Assembly (NCBI GenBank): GCA_025350445.1
Contig: JANXXV010000165.1
Coordinates: 1-7,880, forward strand
DNA from: Bryobacteraceae bacterium
Lineage (GTDB): Bacteria; Acidobacteriota; Terriglobia; Bryobacterales; Bryobacteraceae
Direction: 5' to 3'
DNA length: 7,880 bases
Each line of letters opens with the position of its first letter. Within the stretch, counting starts at the first letter, position 1. Under the pieces are notes generated by a model. It was given only the letters and a program-made list of their open reading frames with translations, was not told where the DNA came from and did not search any database. Positions 1-6,422 of this stretch are shown one piece after another. Position numbers and translations under genes: made by a program.

Positions 1-14
1 CGCTGAAAAGTCCG

Positions 15-1391
15 TTAGTTCTTCACCGCGACAAAAAGCGGTTGAGCCAACGCGTCCCCATTCACCGTAACGTTCAGCGGCACATCGCCATCCGCAACGC
101 TGGCGGGAACCACAACGTTGAACTGATACACACCAACCAACCCCGGCGCGAGTCCAGCGAACATCATCTGCCCCGGGGCATCCCCGAATTTGAAACTCGC
201 GGAAGCAGTCAGCGTGGTGAAGCCGTCCACCACCTTGCCCGCCACGGGAACGCCACTTTCGTTGACCGGTCCGAAACCCACGCCGTAGAAAATGAGAGTT
301 TCGCCAGGCGCCGCGGGCGCCGCCGGAACACTGGGAATGTTTCCGCCGCTAACAAACGCGCCCGTGGCGGCATGAACCGCCGCCACATACTGCTTATCGC
401 CAACCTTGAACGACGCCGGCGCAAGCAGACCGGGCGACAAAGGACTCACGTTCACCTTTACCGCTGCGCTGGACTGATTCTTGAAATTGACCAACACCTG
501 GACCGAACCGCTGGTGGAAATGCCCGCCGGAACCTGTACGTTTACCTGATTGGGGCTTACGTAGTTCACGAACGCCTGCTTTCCGTCCACCGCAACAATC
601 ACTCCGTCCAAAGACACAGGCGCGTTGCCGTTGATGAAATCGGCCGTTGCCCATCCCCTGGTTGTCTCCGCAAGATTTGTCCCGTAGATCTCAATGAACG
701 AACCCGGCGCAATCGAGGTGGAGCCACCAAAGCTTGACGCGCTGACAACCCCATTCGGCGTCACCGCGGGCGGCGGCAAAACGTAGACTGAGAACACCTG
801 CACGTAATTCGAATCCAGGATGTCGCCACTGACATAATTCTGCAACGGGAGCTGATCGAAGGGAGACGCCAAGAACGAGCTCACCGAAACCGCGCCAATT
901 TTGTTCATGACGGTCAGGCCGTCGGAACTGTTGATGCGCCCGAATACAGTGTAGGGGCCATCGCCATTGGTCGTCGCATTCAGGCCGGTGTTGCTCCCCA
1001 GGTTGAAGAACCATTGTGTGGTGGCGCTATTCTTGTCGCCGGACGAAAGCGCCATTGCCAGGGTACCCCGCAAGTTGGAGAGGCTGTATTCGTTAATCAC
1101 AGCCGCATCCGCCGGAATCGCTACCCGGTTGTGATCGATCAATTGAAACCCGCCGCCTTGAATCGCGAAATTCGGAATTGCACGGTGAATGATCGAATTG
1201 TTGTAGGCGCCTTTGCTCACATATTTCAGGAAGTTCGCCACATTCTTCGGCGCGGACTCGGGAATCATCCTCACGTCAATGTCACCCAGGTTCGTGTGAA
1301 AGCGAACGATCGGCGGAGGAGCGGTCTGAGCGCAAAGAATCGGCGCAAAGAATGAAATGAAACCGACTGTGACGGCGATACGATTTCTCAT
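15..1391 (-). CDS. Secreted cyclophilin-type peptidyl-prolyl cis-trans isomerase with C-terminal TIGR03437 (Solibacter) domain
   Basis: A 458-residue protein that should catalyse cis-trans isomerisation of Xaa-Pro bonds outside the cytoplasm. Residues 1-21 look like a signal peptide: a short basic start (MRNR), a hydrophobic core, and possible cleavage after LCA. The Cys at 20 lacks a proper lipobox. Residues about 28-205 are a cyclophilin domain. Visible are HRAIPNFAIQGG (69-80, with the catalytic-type Arg70, Phe75 and Gln78), GTLAMA (109-114), TTQWFFNL (124-131) and YTVFGRI (147-153). The Met next to the catalytic Phe in human CypA is Ala here. Residues about 212-456 match TIGR03437: ASSFGGSTSIAPGS, YGTNLAE, VNYVSPNQVNVQVP, APGETLIFYGVGFGP and GLAPGLVGVYQFNV. 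That domain has no established function and is typical of Solibacter-like Acidobacteria. The ATG at 1391 is chosen because it opens the signal peptide, although no Shine-Dalgarno precedes it. The gene lies 63 bp downstream of the deaminase gene on the same strand. Domain calls are confident; enzymatic activity is inferred. Confidence 0.93.
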   Translation of the reverse strand: MRNRIAVTVGFISFFAPILCAQTAPPPIVRFHTNLGDIDVRMIPESAPKNVANFLKYVSKGAYNNSIIHRAIPNFAIQGGGFQLIDHNRVAIPADAAVINEYSLSNLRGTLAMALSSGDKNSATTQWFFNLGSNTGLNATTNGDGPYTVFGRINSSDGLTVMNKIGAVSVSSFLASPFDQLPLQNYVSGDILDSNYVQVFSVYVLPPPAVTPNGVVSASSFGGSTSIAPGSFIEIYGTNLAETTRGWATADFINGNAPVSLDGVIVAVDGKQAFVNYVSPNQVNVQVPAGISTSGSVQVLVNFKNQSSAAVKVNVSPLSPGLLAPASFKVGDKQYVAAVHAATGAFVSGGNIPSVPAAPAAPGETLIFYGVGFGPVNESGVPVAGKVVDGFTTLTASASFKFGDAPGQMMFAGLAPGLVGVYQFNVVVPASVADGDVPLNVTVNGDALAQPLFVAVKN

Positions 1392-1414
1392 GGAAGTTAA
1401 CCGAAGTCTAGCGC

Positions 1415-1444
1415 ATCTTTTTCGGCCGGCACTGAAATTGTAAA
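1415..1444 (-). promoter_or_regulatory. Weak candidate promoter for the isomerase gene
   Basis: Read on the minus strand, TTTACA (plus-strand 1439-1444) resembles a -35 box. AAAGAT (plus-strand 1415-1420) is a poor -10 candidate after an 18-base spacer. Transcription from it would give a leader of roughly 17 bases before the ATG at 1391. The 63-bp gap to the preceding deaminase gene leaves room for a promoter, but read-through from that gene is equally possible. The match is weak and could be chance. Confidence 0.2.
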
Positions 1445-1454
1445 GCGCGTCGAT

Positions 1455-1934
1455 TTAGAGCCGCCTCCGGGCGAAGAACCGTTGCAGCCGTTCCAAACAC
1501 TCGGCCGCGCATACTCCTTCCACCACCTCCACCCGATGGTTCAACAAATCGGAATCCGCCAGCCGGAACTTGCTCCGGATCCCTCCGAAGCGCAAATCTC
1601 TTGCACCGAACACCAGCCGCCTCACGCGCGCATGCACCATCGCGCCGGCGCACATCGGGCACGGCTCCAGGGTGACGTAAATCGTCGATCCCGTCAGCCG
1701 GTAATTCCCCACTGCCTTCGCCGCCTGCCGGATCGCCAGCATTTCCGCGTGTGCCGTGGGATCCTGCCGCGAAACGGGACAGTTGTAACCCCGCCCCACA
1801 ATCCGGCCGTCTATTACGACAACGGCCCCCACCGGAACCTCACCCGCACCCTCGGCTTCGCTTGCCAAAGCGAGTGCCGCCCGCATGAATTCTTCGTCTA
1901 CCGATTCGGCGCTTTCGTCGGAGTAATCCGCCAC
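1455..1934 (-). CDS. tadA: tRNA-specific adenosine deaminase (TadA family)
   Basis: A zinc-dependent deaminase of the cytidine deaminase fold. TadA converts adenosine 34 to inosine in tRNA-Arg(ACG), allowing wobble decoding. With the GTG start used here it has 159 residues (E. coli TadA has 167). The zinc site is HAE at 62-64 (His ligand, Glu proton shuttle) and PCPMC at 91-95 (two Cys ligands). Family signatures include EVPVGAVV, GNYRLTGSTIYVTLE, MVHARVRRLVFGARD and a C-terminal LLNHRVEV...ECLERLQRFF. The loop after GARD reads LRFGGIRSKF where many TadA proteins have a PKxGAxGS-like sequence, so a related nucleoside deaminase is possible. The start is uncertain. The first ATG (1886) falls inside the conserved DEEFMRAAL helix and would truncate it, so I prefer GTG at 1934; neither has a clear Shine-Dalgarno. 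Any start beyond 1985 would run into the divergent permease gene. It is likely a housekeeping gene unrelated to the exporter. Confidence 0.88.
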   Translation of the reverse strand: MADYSDESAESVDEEFMRAALALASEAEGAGEVPVGAVVVIDGRIVGRGYNCPVSRQDPTAHAEMLAIRQAAKAVGNYRLTGSTIYVTLEPCPMCAGAMVHARVRRLVFGARDLRFGGIRSKFRLADSDLLNHRVEVVEGVCAAECLERLQRFFARRRL

Positions 1935-1985
1935 TTCATCACTGTACCCGCTGCACGGCGGCGGCGTTAGCCTTAAAATTGATTT
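1935..1985. promoter_or_regulatory. Short divergent intergenic region between the deaminase and exporter operons
   Basis: About 50 bp separate the two divergent start codons, so this stretch should hold or overlap promoters for both directions. It contains a GC-rich tract (CGGCGGCGGCG, 1956-1966) followed by an AT-rich tract up to the permease start. I see no operator palindrome. Part of the promoter for the deaminase could lie inside the 5' end of the permease gene and the reverse. The exact left edge depends on the uncertain deaminase start. Confidence 0.45.
1974..1979 (+). promoter_or_regulatory. Candidate -10 element, possibly giving a leaderless exporter mRNA
   Basis: TAAAAT matches the -10 consensus TATAAT at five of six positions and ends six bases before the A of the permease ATG (1986). 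At usual spacing, transcription would start at or next to that A, giving a leaderless message. This agrees with the absence of any purine-rich Shine-Dalgarno before this ATG. I do not see a good -35 box about 17 bases upstream (CTGCAC region), so the call is tentative. Confidence 0.35.
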
Positions 1986-3137
1986 ATGTTTCGCTACCTT
2001 CCGTTGATTCTGAAGAACGCCTTGCGCAGCCGCCGCCGAAGCATCCTCACTATTTGCAGTGTCGCGGCGTCGCTCTGCCTGCTTGGCGTCCTGATGGCGA
2101 TTTATCACGCGTTCTATTTCGGCGAAGCCACTCCCGCGCAAGCGCTGCGGCTGATTACGCGGAACCGGATATCGCTCGCGACCGTGATGCCCATCTCTTA
2201 CCGTCAAAAGATTCTTCAGGTGCCCGGAGTTCGCGAAGCCATGGTGATGCAGTGGTTCGGCGGCGTGTACAAAGAGCCGAAGAACGTTTTCGCCCGTTTC
2301 GCTATCGAACCGGCCCGCCTCTTTACTCTCTACCCGGAGTACATCACGTCCGACGAGGAAAAGAAAGCGTTCCTCCGGGAGCGAAGCGCGTGCATGATCG
2401 GCCGCGGCCTGGCGGACAAGTACAACATCAAGCTCGGTGACCGCTTGACGCTAGCGGGCGATATCTTCCCGGTCACCCTCGAATTCACCGTGCGGTCCAT
2501 TTACGACAGCAAGGATAACAACGAGACCATGTACTTCAACCTCGACTATCTGTTCGAGAGCCTTCCGGCCGGCCGCCGGGACTTTGCGGGTACCTTCGTG
2601 GTGCTTGCCGACAACCCGAACTCGGTATCGGGAATTGCCAAGACCATTGACGACACTTACCGCAACGCGACAATTCAAACACGCACAGAAACGGAACAGG
2701 CCTTTCAATTGGGATTCATCTCGTTCCTCGGCAATGTGAAGGTGTTTCTGCTGAGCATCTGCGGCGCCGTCACCTTTACCATTCTGCTAGTCTCCGCGAA
2801 CACTATGGCTATGTCCGTCAGGGAACGGGTACGCGAAGTAGGCGTGCTGAAAACGCTCGGTTTCACCAATGCATCCATCCTCGGAATCATTCTAGGCGAG
2901 GCGGCGTTCCTCTCCCTCATCGGCGGTATCGCCGGGTGCGTCATGGCCAGCGGCCTTACGTATCTGGTGCGGCAGGCGCCCGCCTTCATCATGCAGTTGA
3001 AGACACTCACATTGGAGCCGTCCGTGGCGGCGCTCATTCTGCTGGTAGGCGTCGTCATCGGCGTGGCCAGTGCGTTCATCCCCGCCTGGAATGCCTCGCG
3101 GACCCCCATTCTCGATTCGCTCCGCTACAGCGGATAG
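1986..3137 (+). CDS. ABC transporter permease A (MacB/FtsX family)
   Basis: An inner-membrane permease of 383 residues of the MacB/LolCE/FtsX type, in which ATP hydrolysis drives conformational change of a periplasmic domain. Four membrane segments are visible: about 20-41, 252-275, 297-325 and 346-367. The large stretch between the first two (about 45-245) is the periplasmic MacB-type domain. The FtsX domain spans about 255-375. The cytoplasmic coupling segment after helix 2 reads [18 protein letters not shown] (276-293). The C-terminus carries the family signature [15 protein letters not shown] (366-380). No ATPase domain is fused, unlike E. coli MacB; a separate ATPase is encoded downstream. 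The ATG at 1986 is chosen because the basic LRSRRRS stretch sits just before helix 1; it has no Shine-Dalgarno and may be leaderless. It likely pairs with permease B, to which it is distantly similar. Substrate unknown. Confidence 0.92.
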   Translation: MFRYLPLILKNALRSRRRSILTICSVAASLCLLGVLMAIYHAFYFGEATPAQALRLITRNRISLATVMPISYRQKILQVPGVREAMVMQWFGGVYKEPKNVFARFAIEPARLFTLYPEYITSDEEKKAFLRERSACMIGRGLADKYNIKLGDRLTLAGDIFPVTLEFTVRSIYDSKDNNETMYFNLDYLFESLPAGRRDFAGTFVVLADNPNSVSGIAKTIDDTYRNATIQTRTETEQAFQLGFISFLGNVKVFLLSICGAVTFTILLVSANTMAMSVRERVREVGVLKTLGFTNASILGIILGEAAFLSLIGGIAGCVMASGLTYLVRQAPAFIMQLKTLTLEPSVAALILLVGVVIGVASAFIPAWNASRTPILDSLRYSG

Positions 3138-3140
3138 GAG
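3136..3140 (+). promoter_or_regulatory. Ribosome binding site of permease B
   Basis: AGGAG overlaps the TAG stop codon of permease A and lies eight bases before the ATG at 3149. It decides the start of permease B: the same reading frame stays open upstream to 2936, but that extension lies inside permease A and has no such site. Confidence 0.75.
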
Positions 3141-3148
3141 CTGACACT

Positions 3149-4315
3149 ATGGCAATTCCTCTGGCATACAATCTCCGCAACCTGACGGTTCGCAAGACAA
3201 CTACGCTGATGACCGCACTCGGCGTGGCCCTCACCGTAGCGGTGTTGCTCGCGGTTCTGGCTCTGGTGGCCGGCTTGCAGACCGCATTTCAATCGAGCGG
3301 CAATCCACTGCAGGTGCTCATCATGCGCAAGTCGTCCACTGCCGAACTGAACAGCAATTTCAGCCGCGCGGCTTTTCAGGATCTGAAATTCAAGACCGGC
3401 ATTGCACGCAACAAAGCCGGGGAGCCGATGGCGTCTCTGGAGATGGTCACGGTAATCAATCTGGAAAGCGTCGACAGTCCTTCGGGCATGAACATCACAC
3501 TCCGCGGCATCACTCCAATGGGACTTGAAATGCGCGATGGATTGAAAATCGAATCCGGCAGATGGTTCCAGACGGGCCGCCGCGAAATCGTGGTCGGCAA
3601 GTCTATTGAAAAGCGTTACCCGAATGCGCATATTGGCGACAAGCTGAAATTCGGCCGCGGCGATTGGGAAGTGGTCGGCGTGATGAGCGCCGGCGAATCG
3701 GCAGTGAATAGCGAAGTCTTCGCGGACTTGAATCAGGTCAGTTCCGACTACAACCGCTCTGAGGTACTTAGCTCCGCGCTGGTCCGCGCCACCGACGAGG
3801 TTGCCGCCGCCGCCTTGATTAACGATCTCAAAACCGATCAGAAGTTGAATGTGGACGCCATCTCGGAAAAGGAATACTACGCCGCGCAAACCAACTCGGC
3901 CGCTCCCATTAAGTACCTTGGAATCTTCGTGGCTGTCATCATGACGGTGGGCAGTTGTTTCGCCGCCATGAACACGATGTATGCCGCGGTGGCGCGCCGC
4001 GCCAAGGAGATTGGTACGTTGCGCGTGCTGGGCTTTTCGCGCGGCGGTATTCTGCTCAGCTTTTTCGTCGAATCTCTTTTGCTGTCCGGCCTCGGCGGAC
4101 TTATCGGCTGCCTTCTGGTTCTGCCGCTGAACAACATCACTACCGGAATTGGAAGCTTCACAACGTTCAGCGAAATTGCGTTTCAGTTCCGTGTAACGCC
4201 CGCCATCATGGTGATCGGTGTGTTGTTCGGCATTTTCATGGGAGCCATCGGCGGACTGTTCCCGGCACGCAACGCCGCAAAGAAAGAAATCCTGGTAGCC
4301 CTGCGCGAAGTCTAG
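3149..4315 (+). CDS. ABC transporter permease B (MacB/FtsX family)
   Basis: A second, distinct permease of 388 residues with the same plan. Helix 1 is at about 20-44, the periplasmic domain at about 46-250, and helices 2-4 at about 255-278, 300-325 and 350-370. The coupling segment after helix 2 is [20 protein letters not shown] (281-300), close to the FtsX/MacB consensus E-I-G-x-L-R-x-L-G. The C-terminus is [18 protein letters not shown]. It resembles permease A in topology and end motifs but clearly differs in sequence, so the transporter is probably a heterodimer like LolC/LolE rather than a MacB-like homodimer; this is inference. The ATG at 3149 has a good AGGAG site eight bases upstream and begins [11 protein letters not shown], typical of this family. 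The start lies 11 bp after the stop of permease A, so co-translation is likely. Confidence 0.93.
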   Translation: MAIPLAYNLRNLTVRKTTTLMTALGVALTVAVLLAVLALVAGLQTAFQSSGNPLQVLIMRKSSTAELNSNFSRAAFQDLKFKTGIARNKAGEPMASLEMVTVINLESVDSPSGMNITLRGITPMGLEMRDGLKIESGRWFQTGRREIVVGKSIEKRYPNAHIGDKLKFGRGDWEVVGVMSAGESAVNSEVFADLNQVSSDYNRSEVLSSALVRATDEVAAAALINDLKTDQKLNVDAISEKEYYAAQTNSAAPIKYLGIFVAVIMTVGSCFAAMNTMYAAVARRAKEIGTLRVLGFSRGGILLSFFVESLLLSGLGGLIGCLLVLPLNNITTGIGSFTTFSEIAFQFRVTPAIMVIGVLFGIFMGAIGGLFPARNAAKKEILVALREV

Positions 4316-4321
4316 ACACCT

Positions 4322-5683
4322 ATGGAATCTGAACTCAAAAGCCTGCGCATCGACCGCAGCGCGAAACGTTCGCCGGGCGAGCCCGCGGCTTGGGCCACGC
4401 GATGGATCGTTAGCGGCATCGTCCTGCTGATCCTGCTAGGCGCAGGCCGCTTCGTTTACGGCAAGCTCAATGCCGCCATCGAGGTGGAAACGTTTCGCGT
4501 CAAACCCGCGGCCGGCGCCGGCTCACAGCCGGGCAACACAATTATCCTGAATGCCACCGGTTACATCATCGCCGCGCACAAAATCCAGGTGGCATCCAAG
4601 GTGTTGGGACGCGTTGCCTGGATTGGTGTGGAAAAGGGCAATAAGGTGAAGGAAGGCCAAATTATTGTGCGGCTGGAAGACGACGAATACCGCGAACAAC
4701 TCCAGCAGGCGCGCGGGAATCTGCAGGCGCTGGAAGCAAGGTTGAAGGAGCTGGAAAACGGTTCACGGCCGGAAGAAATCGCGCGCTCGGAAGCCGACCT
4801 CGCGGTAGGGCGCGCCGATCTTGAGAATGCGCGCGTCACTCTGAACCGGACCAAGGAACTTGCCCGCCAAGGGGTATCGTCCAAGCAGGCGGGCGACGAT
4901 GCGCAGGCCCGCTTCGATAGTCAGGCGGCGCGTGTGAACGCGCTGGATAAGTCGTTCCAATTGGTCCGCATTGGTCCAAGGGTGGAGCAGGTGGATGCCG
5001 TCCGCGGCCAGATCGTGCAAGCCCGCGGCGCAGTCGATTTCGCCCAGACCCAGGTTTCCAACACCGTAATCAAAGCGCCGGTGACCGGGACGATTCTGGA
5101 ACGCGCCGTGGAAAAAGGCGAATTCGTCACCACTAGTTTCGTGGGAGATCGTGGAGCCAAGGGCTACGTCGTTTCGCTCGCCGATCTGAACGATCTGCAG
5201 GTCGAACTCGACATCAACCAAAACGATTTCGCCAAGCTCGGGCCAAAACAGAAAGGCACCATCACCACCGACGCCTACCCGGACCGGAAATACGACGGAA
5301 GTATCTATGAGGTCTCGCCGGAGGCCAACCGCCAGAAGGCCACCGTGCAGGTGAAGGTGAAGGTGCTGAACCCCGACGATTATCTCCGTCCCGAAATGAA
5401 TGCCAGTGTCGTGTTCTATAACGAGGAGAAGGCTGCGGCCGCATCCACCAGCGCGGCCGTTGCCAAGCCGGTTGTCTTCATTCCAGCTTCCGCGCTGAAG
5501 AACGATTCGGTGTTCCTGATCTTTCAGGGCAAGGCCGTTAAGCGCACCGTCAAAACCGGATCGGTCACATCGCAGGGCATCCGCGTGGAAGACGGCCTCA
5601 TCGGCGGTGAGGATCTGATTCTGAATCCGCCGGCTGACCTTAAAGAAGGCGACAAAGTTCACGCTAAGGAAGACGCAAAATAA
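4322..5683 (+). CDS. HlyD-family periplasmic adaptor (membrane fusion protein) of the ABC exporter
   Basis: A 453-residue adaptor that should link the permease pair to an outer-membrane channel. A charged N-terminus of about 25 residues precedes a single uncleaved membrane anchor (about 28-47, no lipobox). The first lipoyl half is at about 85-120 ([22 protein letters not shown]). Long alpha-helical segments at about 122-245 include two similar turn motifs, GSRPEEI (147-153) and GPRVEQV (218-224). The second lipoyl half contains [20 protein letters not shown] (250-269). A beta-barrel domain follows (about 288-368) and then a membrane-proximal domain (about 385-450). An Ala/Ser-rich linker lies at 370-381. 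The ATG at 4322 is six bases after the permease B stop and has no clear Shine-Dalgarno, so translation may depend on coupling to permease B. The family assignment is firm; the cargo is unknown. Confidence 0.93.
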   Translation: MESELKSLRIDRSAKRSPGEPAAWATRWIVSGIVLLILLGAGRFVYGKLNAAIEVETFRVKPAAGAGSQPGNTIILNATGYIIAAHKIQVASKVLGRVAWIGVEKGNKVKEGQIIVRLEDDEYREQLQQARGNLQALEARLKELENGSRPEEIARSEADLAVGRADLENARVTLNRTKELARQGVSSKQAGDDAQARFDSQAARVNALDKSFQLVRIGPRVEQVDAVRGQIVQARGAVDFAQTQVSNTVIKAPVTGTILERAVEKGEFVTTSFVGDRGAKGYVVSLADLNDLQVELDINQNDFAKLGPKQKGTITTDAYPDRKYDGSIYEVSPEANRQKATVQVKVKVLNPDDYLRPEMNASVVFYNEEKAAAASTSAAVAKPVVFIPASALKNDSVFLIFQGKAVKRTVKTGSVTSQGIRVEDGLIGGEDLILNPPADLKEGDKVHAKEDAK

Positions 5684-5686
5684 GGA
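5682..5686 (+). promoter_or_regulatory. Ribosome binding site of the ATPase gene
   Basis: AAGGA overlaps the stop codon of the adaptor gene and lies seven bases before the ATG at 5694. Another ATG at 5686 is out of frame with the ATPase and overlaps this site, so 5694 is the clear start. Confidence 0.7.
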
Positions 5687-5693
5687 TGATCCC

Positions 5694-6422
5694 ATGGCCG
5701 ACGTTGTAATCGAAACCAAGAATCTAGGCAAGCTCTATGTCCGCGACGAATTTAAGGTTGTCGCATTGAAGAACGTCGATATCGAAATCCACAAGGGCGA
5801 GTTCGTCGCGCTGATGGGTCCATCCGGTTCCGGGAAGTCCACGCTGCTGCATCTGATCGCCGCGATGGATCGGGCGTCGGAGGGCGAAATCGCCGTGCTC
5901 GGTGAGAACTTGCGCGCGCTGAGTGACCGGGAGATAGCACACTGGCGCAACGTCCACATCGGATTCATCTTCCAGTCGTTCAATCTGATTCCGGTCCTCA
6001 GCGCCATCGAAAATGTAGAGCTGCCGTTAAAGCTCACCAACCTGAAGAAGAAAGAGCGTCTGGAACACGCCGCAACCGCTCTCAAACTCGTGGGGCTCGG
6101 TGACCGCTTGGGCCATCTTCCGCGCCAACTCTCCGGCGGCCAGGAGCAGCGCGTGGCCATCGCCCGCGCGATTGTCACCGACCCGGACTTGATCCTTGCC
6201 GACGAGCCCACGGGAAACCTGGATGCGCAATCGGCGCAGGATGTGCTCACCATGCTCTCCAAGCTCAATAGGGATTACGGCAAGACTATCGTCATGGTGA
6301 CGCATGATCCGCACGCTGCTAAGTTCGCCAGCAAGATCCGGCATCTTGACAAGGGACTGCTACTCCCGGAAGGCGCCGAACCGGAGGACTGGGCCAGTGC
6401 ATCCGCCGCGGTCGCACACTAG
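5694..6422 (+). CDS. ABC transporter ATP-binding protein (LolD/MacB type)
   Basis: The cytoplasmic ATPase of 242 residues that should power the permease pair. All catalytic motifs are intact: Walker [10 protein letters not shown] (42-50), Q-loop Gln94 in [10 protein letters not shown], signature [14 protein letters not shown] (146-159), Walker [13 protein letters not shown] (166-177, catalytic Glu171) and H-loop His204 in MVTHDPH. The FQSFNLIP and DEPTGNLD wording is characteristic of the LolD/MacB/FtsE group that works with FtsX-type permeases, which fits the two upstream genes. The signature has Glu where LSGGQQQR is commonest; this is a normal variant. After the nucleotide-binding domain a short Glu/Ala-rich tail (about 225-242) follows, and its codons contain the likely ribosome binding site and start codon of the nuclease gene. 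The start has a good AAGGA site and follows the adaptor stop by 10 bp. Confidence 0.96.
   Translation: MADVVIETKNLGKLYVRDEFKVVALKNVDIEIHKGEFVALMGPSGSGKSTLLHLIAAMDRASEGEIAVLGENLRALSDREIAHWRNVHIGFIFQSFNLIPVLSAIENVELPLKLTNLKKKERLEHAATALKLVGLGDRLGHLPRQLSGGQEQRVAIARAIVTDPDLILADEPTGNLDAQSAQDVLTMLSKLNRDYGKTIVMVTHDPHAAKFASKIRHLDKGLLLPEGAEPEDWASASAAVAH
6383..6387 (+). promoter_or_regulatory. Internal ribosome binding site for the nuclease gene
   Basis: GGAGG lies inside the last codons of the ATPase gene, nine bases before GTG 6397 in the nuclease frame. It is the best Shine-Dalgarno in the window and favours this GTG over the TTG at 6424, which has nothing similar upstream. Confidence 0.6.

Noticed and set aside
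10..20. Lipoprotein signal in the isomerase (Cys20)
   Set aside because: The residues before Cys20 (PIL) do not fit the lipobox, so a standard signal peptidase I site is more likely; this concerns residue 20 of the minus-strand protein, near plus-strand 1332.
42..737. Open frame of 231 codons on the plus strand opposite the isomerase gene
   Set aside because: Its product is Arg/His-rich and featureless, and the opposite strand encodes the recognisable cyclophilin-TIGR03437 protein.
1482..1970. Open frame of 162 codons on the plus strand opposite the deaminase gene
   Set aside because: The opposite strand carries the HAE and PCPMC zinc motifs; this frame has no recognisable feature.
1935..2207. 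Upstream extension of the deaminase to an ATG at 2207
   Set aside because: It would overlap more than 200 bp of permease A and add about 90 residues unlike any TadA N-terminus.
2936..3148. Upstream extension of permease B to an ATG at 2936
   Set aside because: It overlaps the end of permease A, encodes Arg/His-rich low-quality sequence, and ignores the good AGGAG site before 3149.
3125..3889. Open frame of 254 codons on the minus strand opposite permease B
   Set aside because: Antisense shadow of a clear FtsX-type gene, with no motif or ribosome site.
4763..5731. Long open frame of 322 codons on the minus strand opposite the adaptor gene
   Set aside because: It lies almost entirely antisense to a well-supported HlyD-type gene. 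Its product has no domain or membrane pattern and is His/Arg/Gly-rich, as expected from the reverse of GC-rich codons.
6304..6396. Nuclease start at the ATG at 6304
   Set aside because: It would place about 31 extra residues before the signal peptide and overlap the ATPase gene by 119 bp; GTG 6397 has a much better ribosome site.
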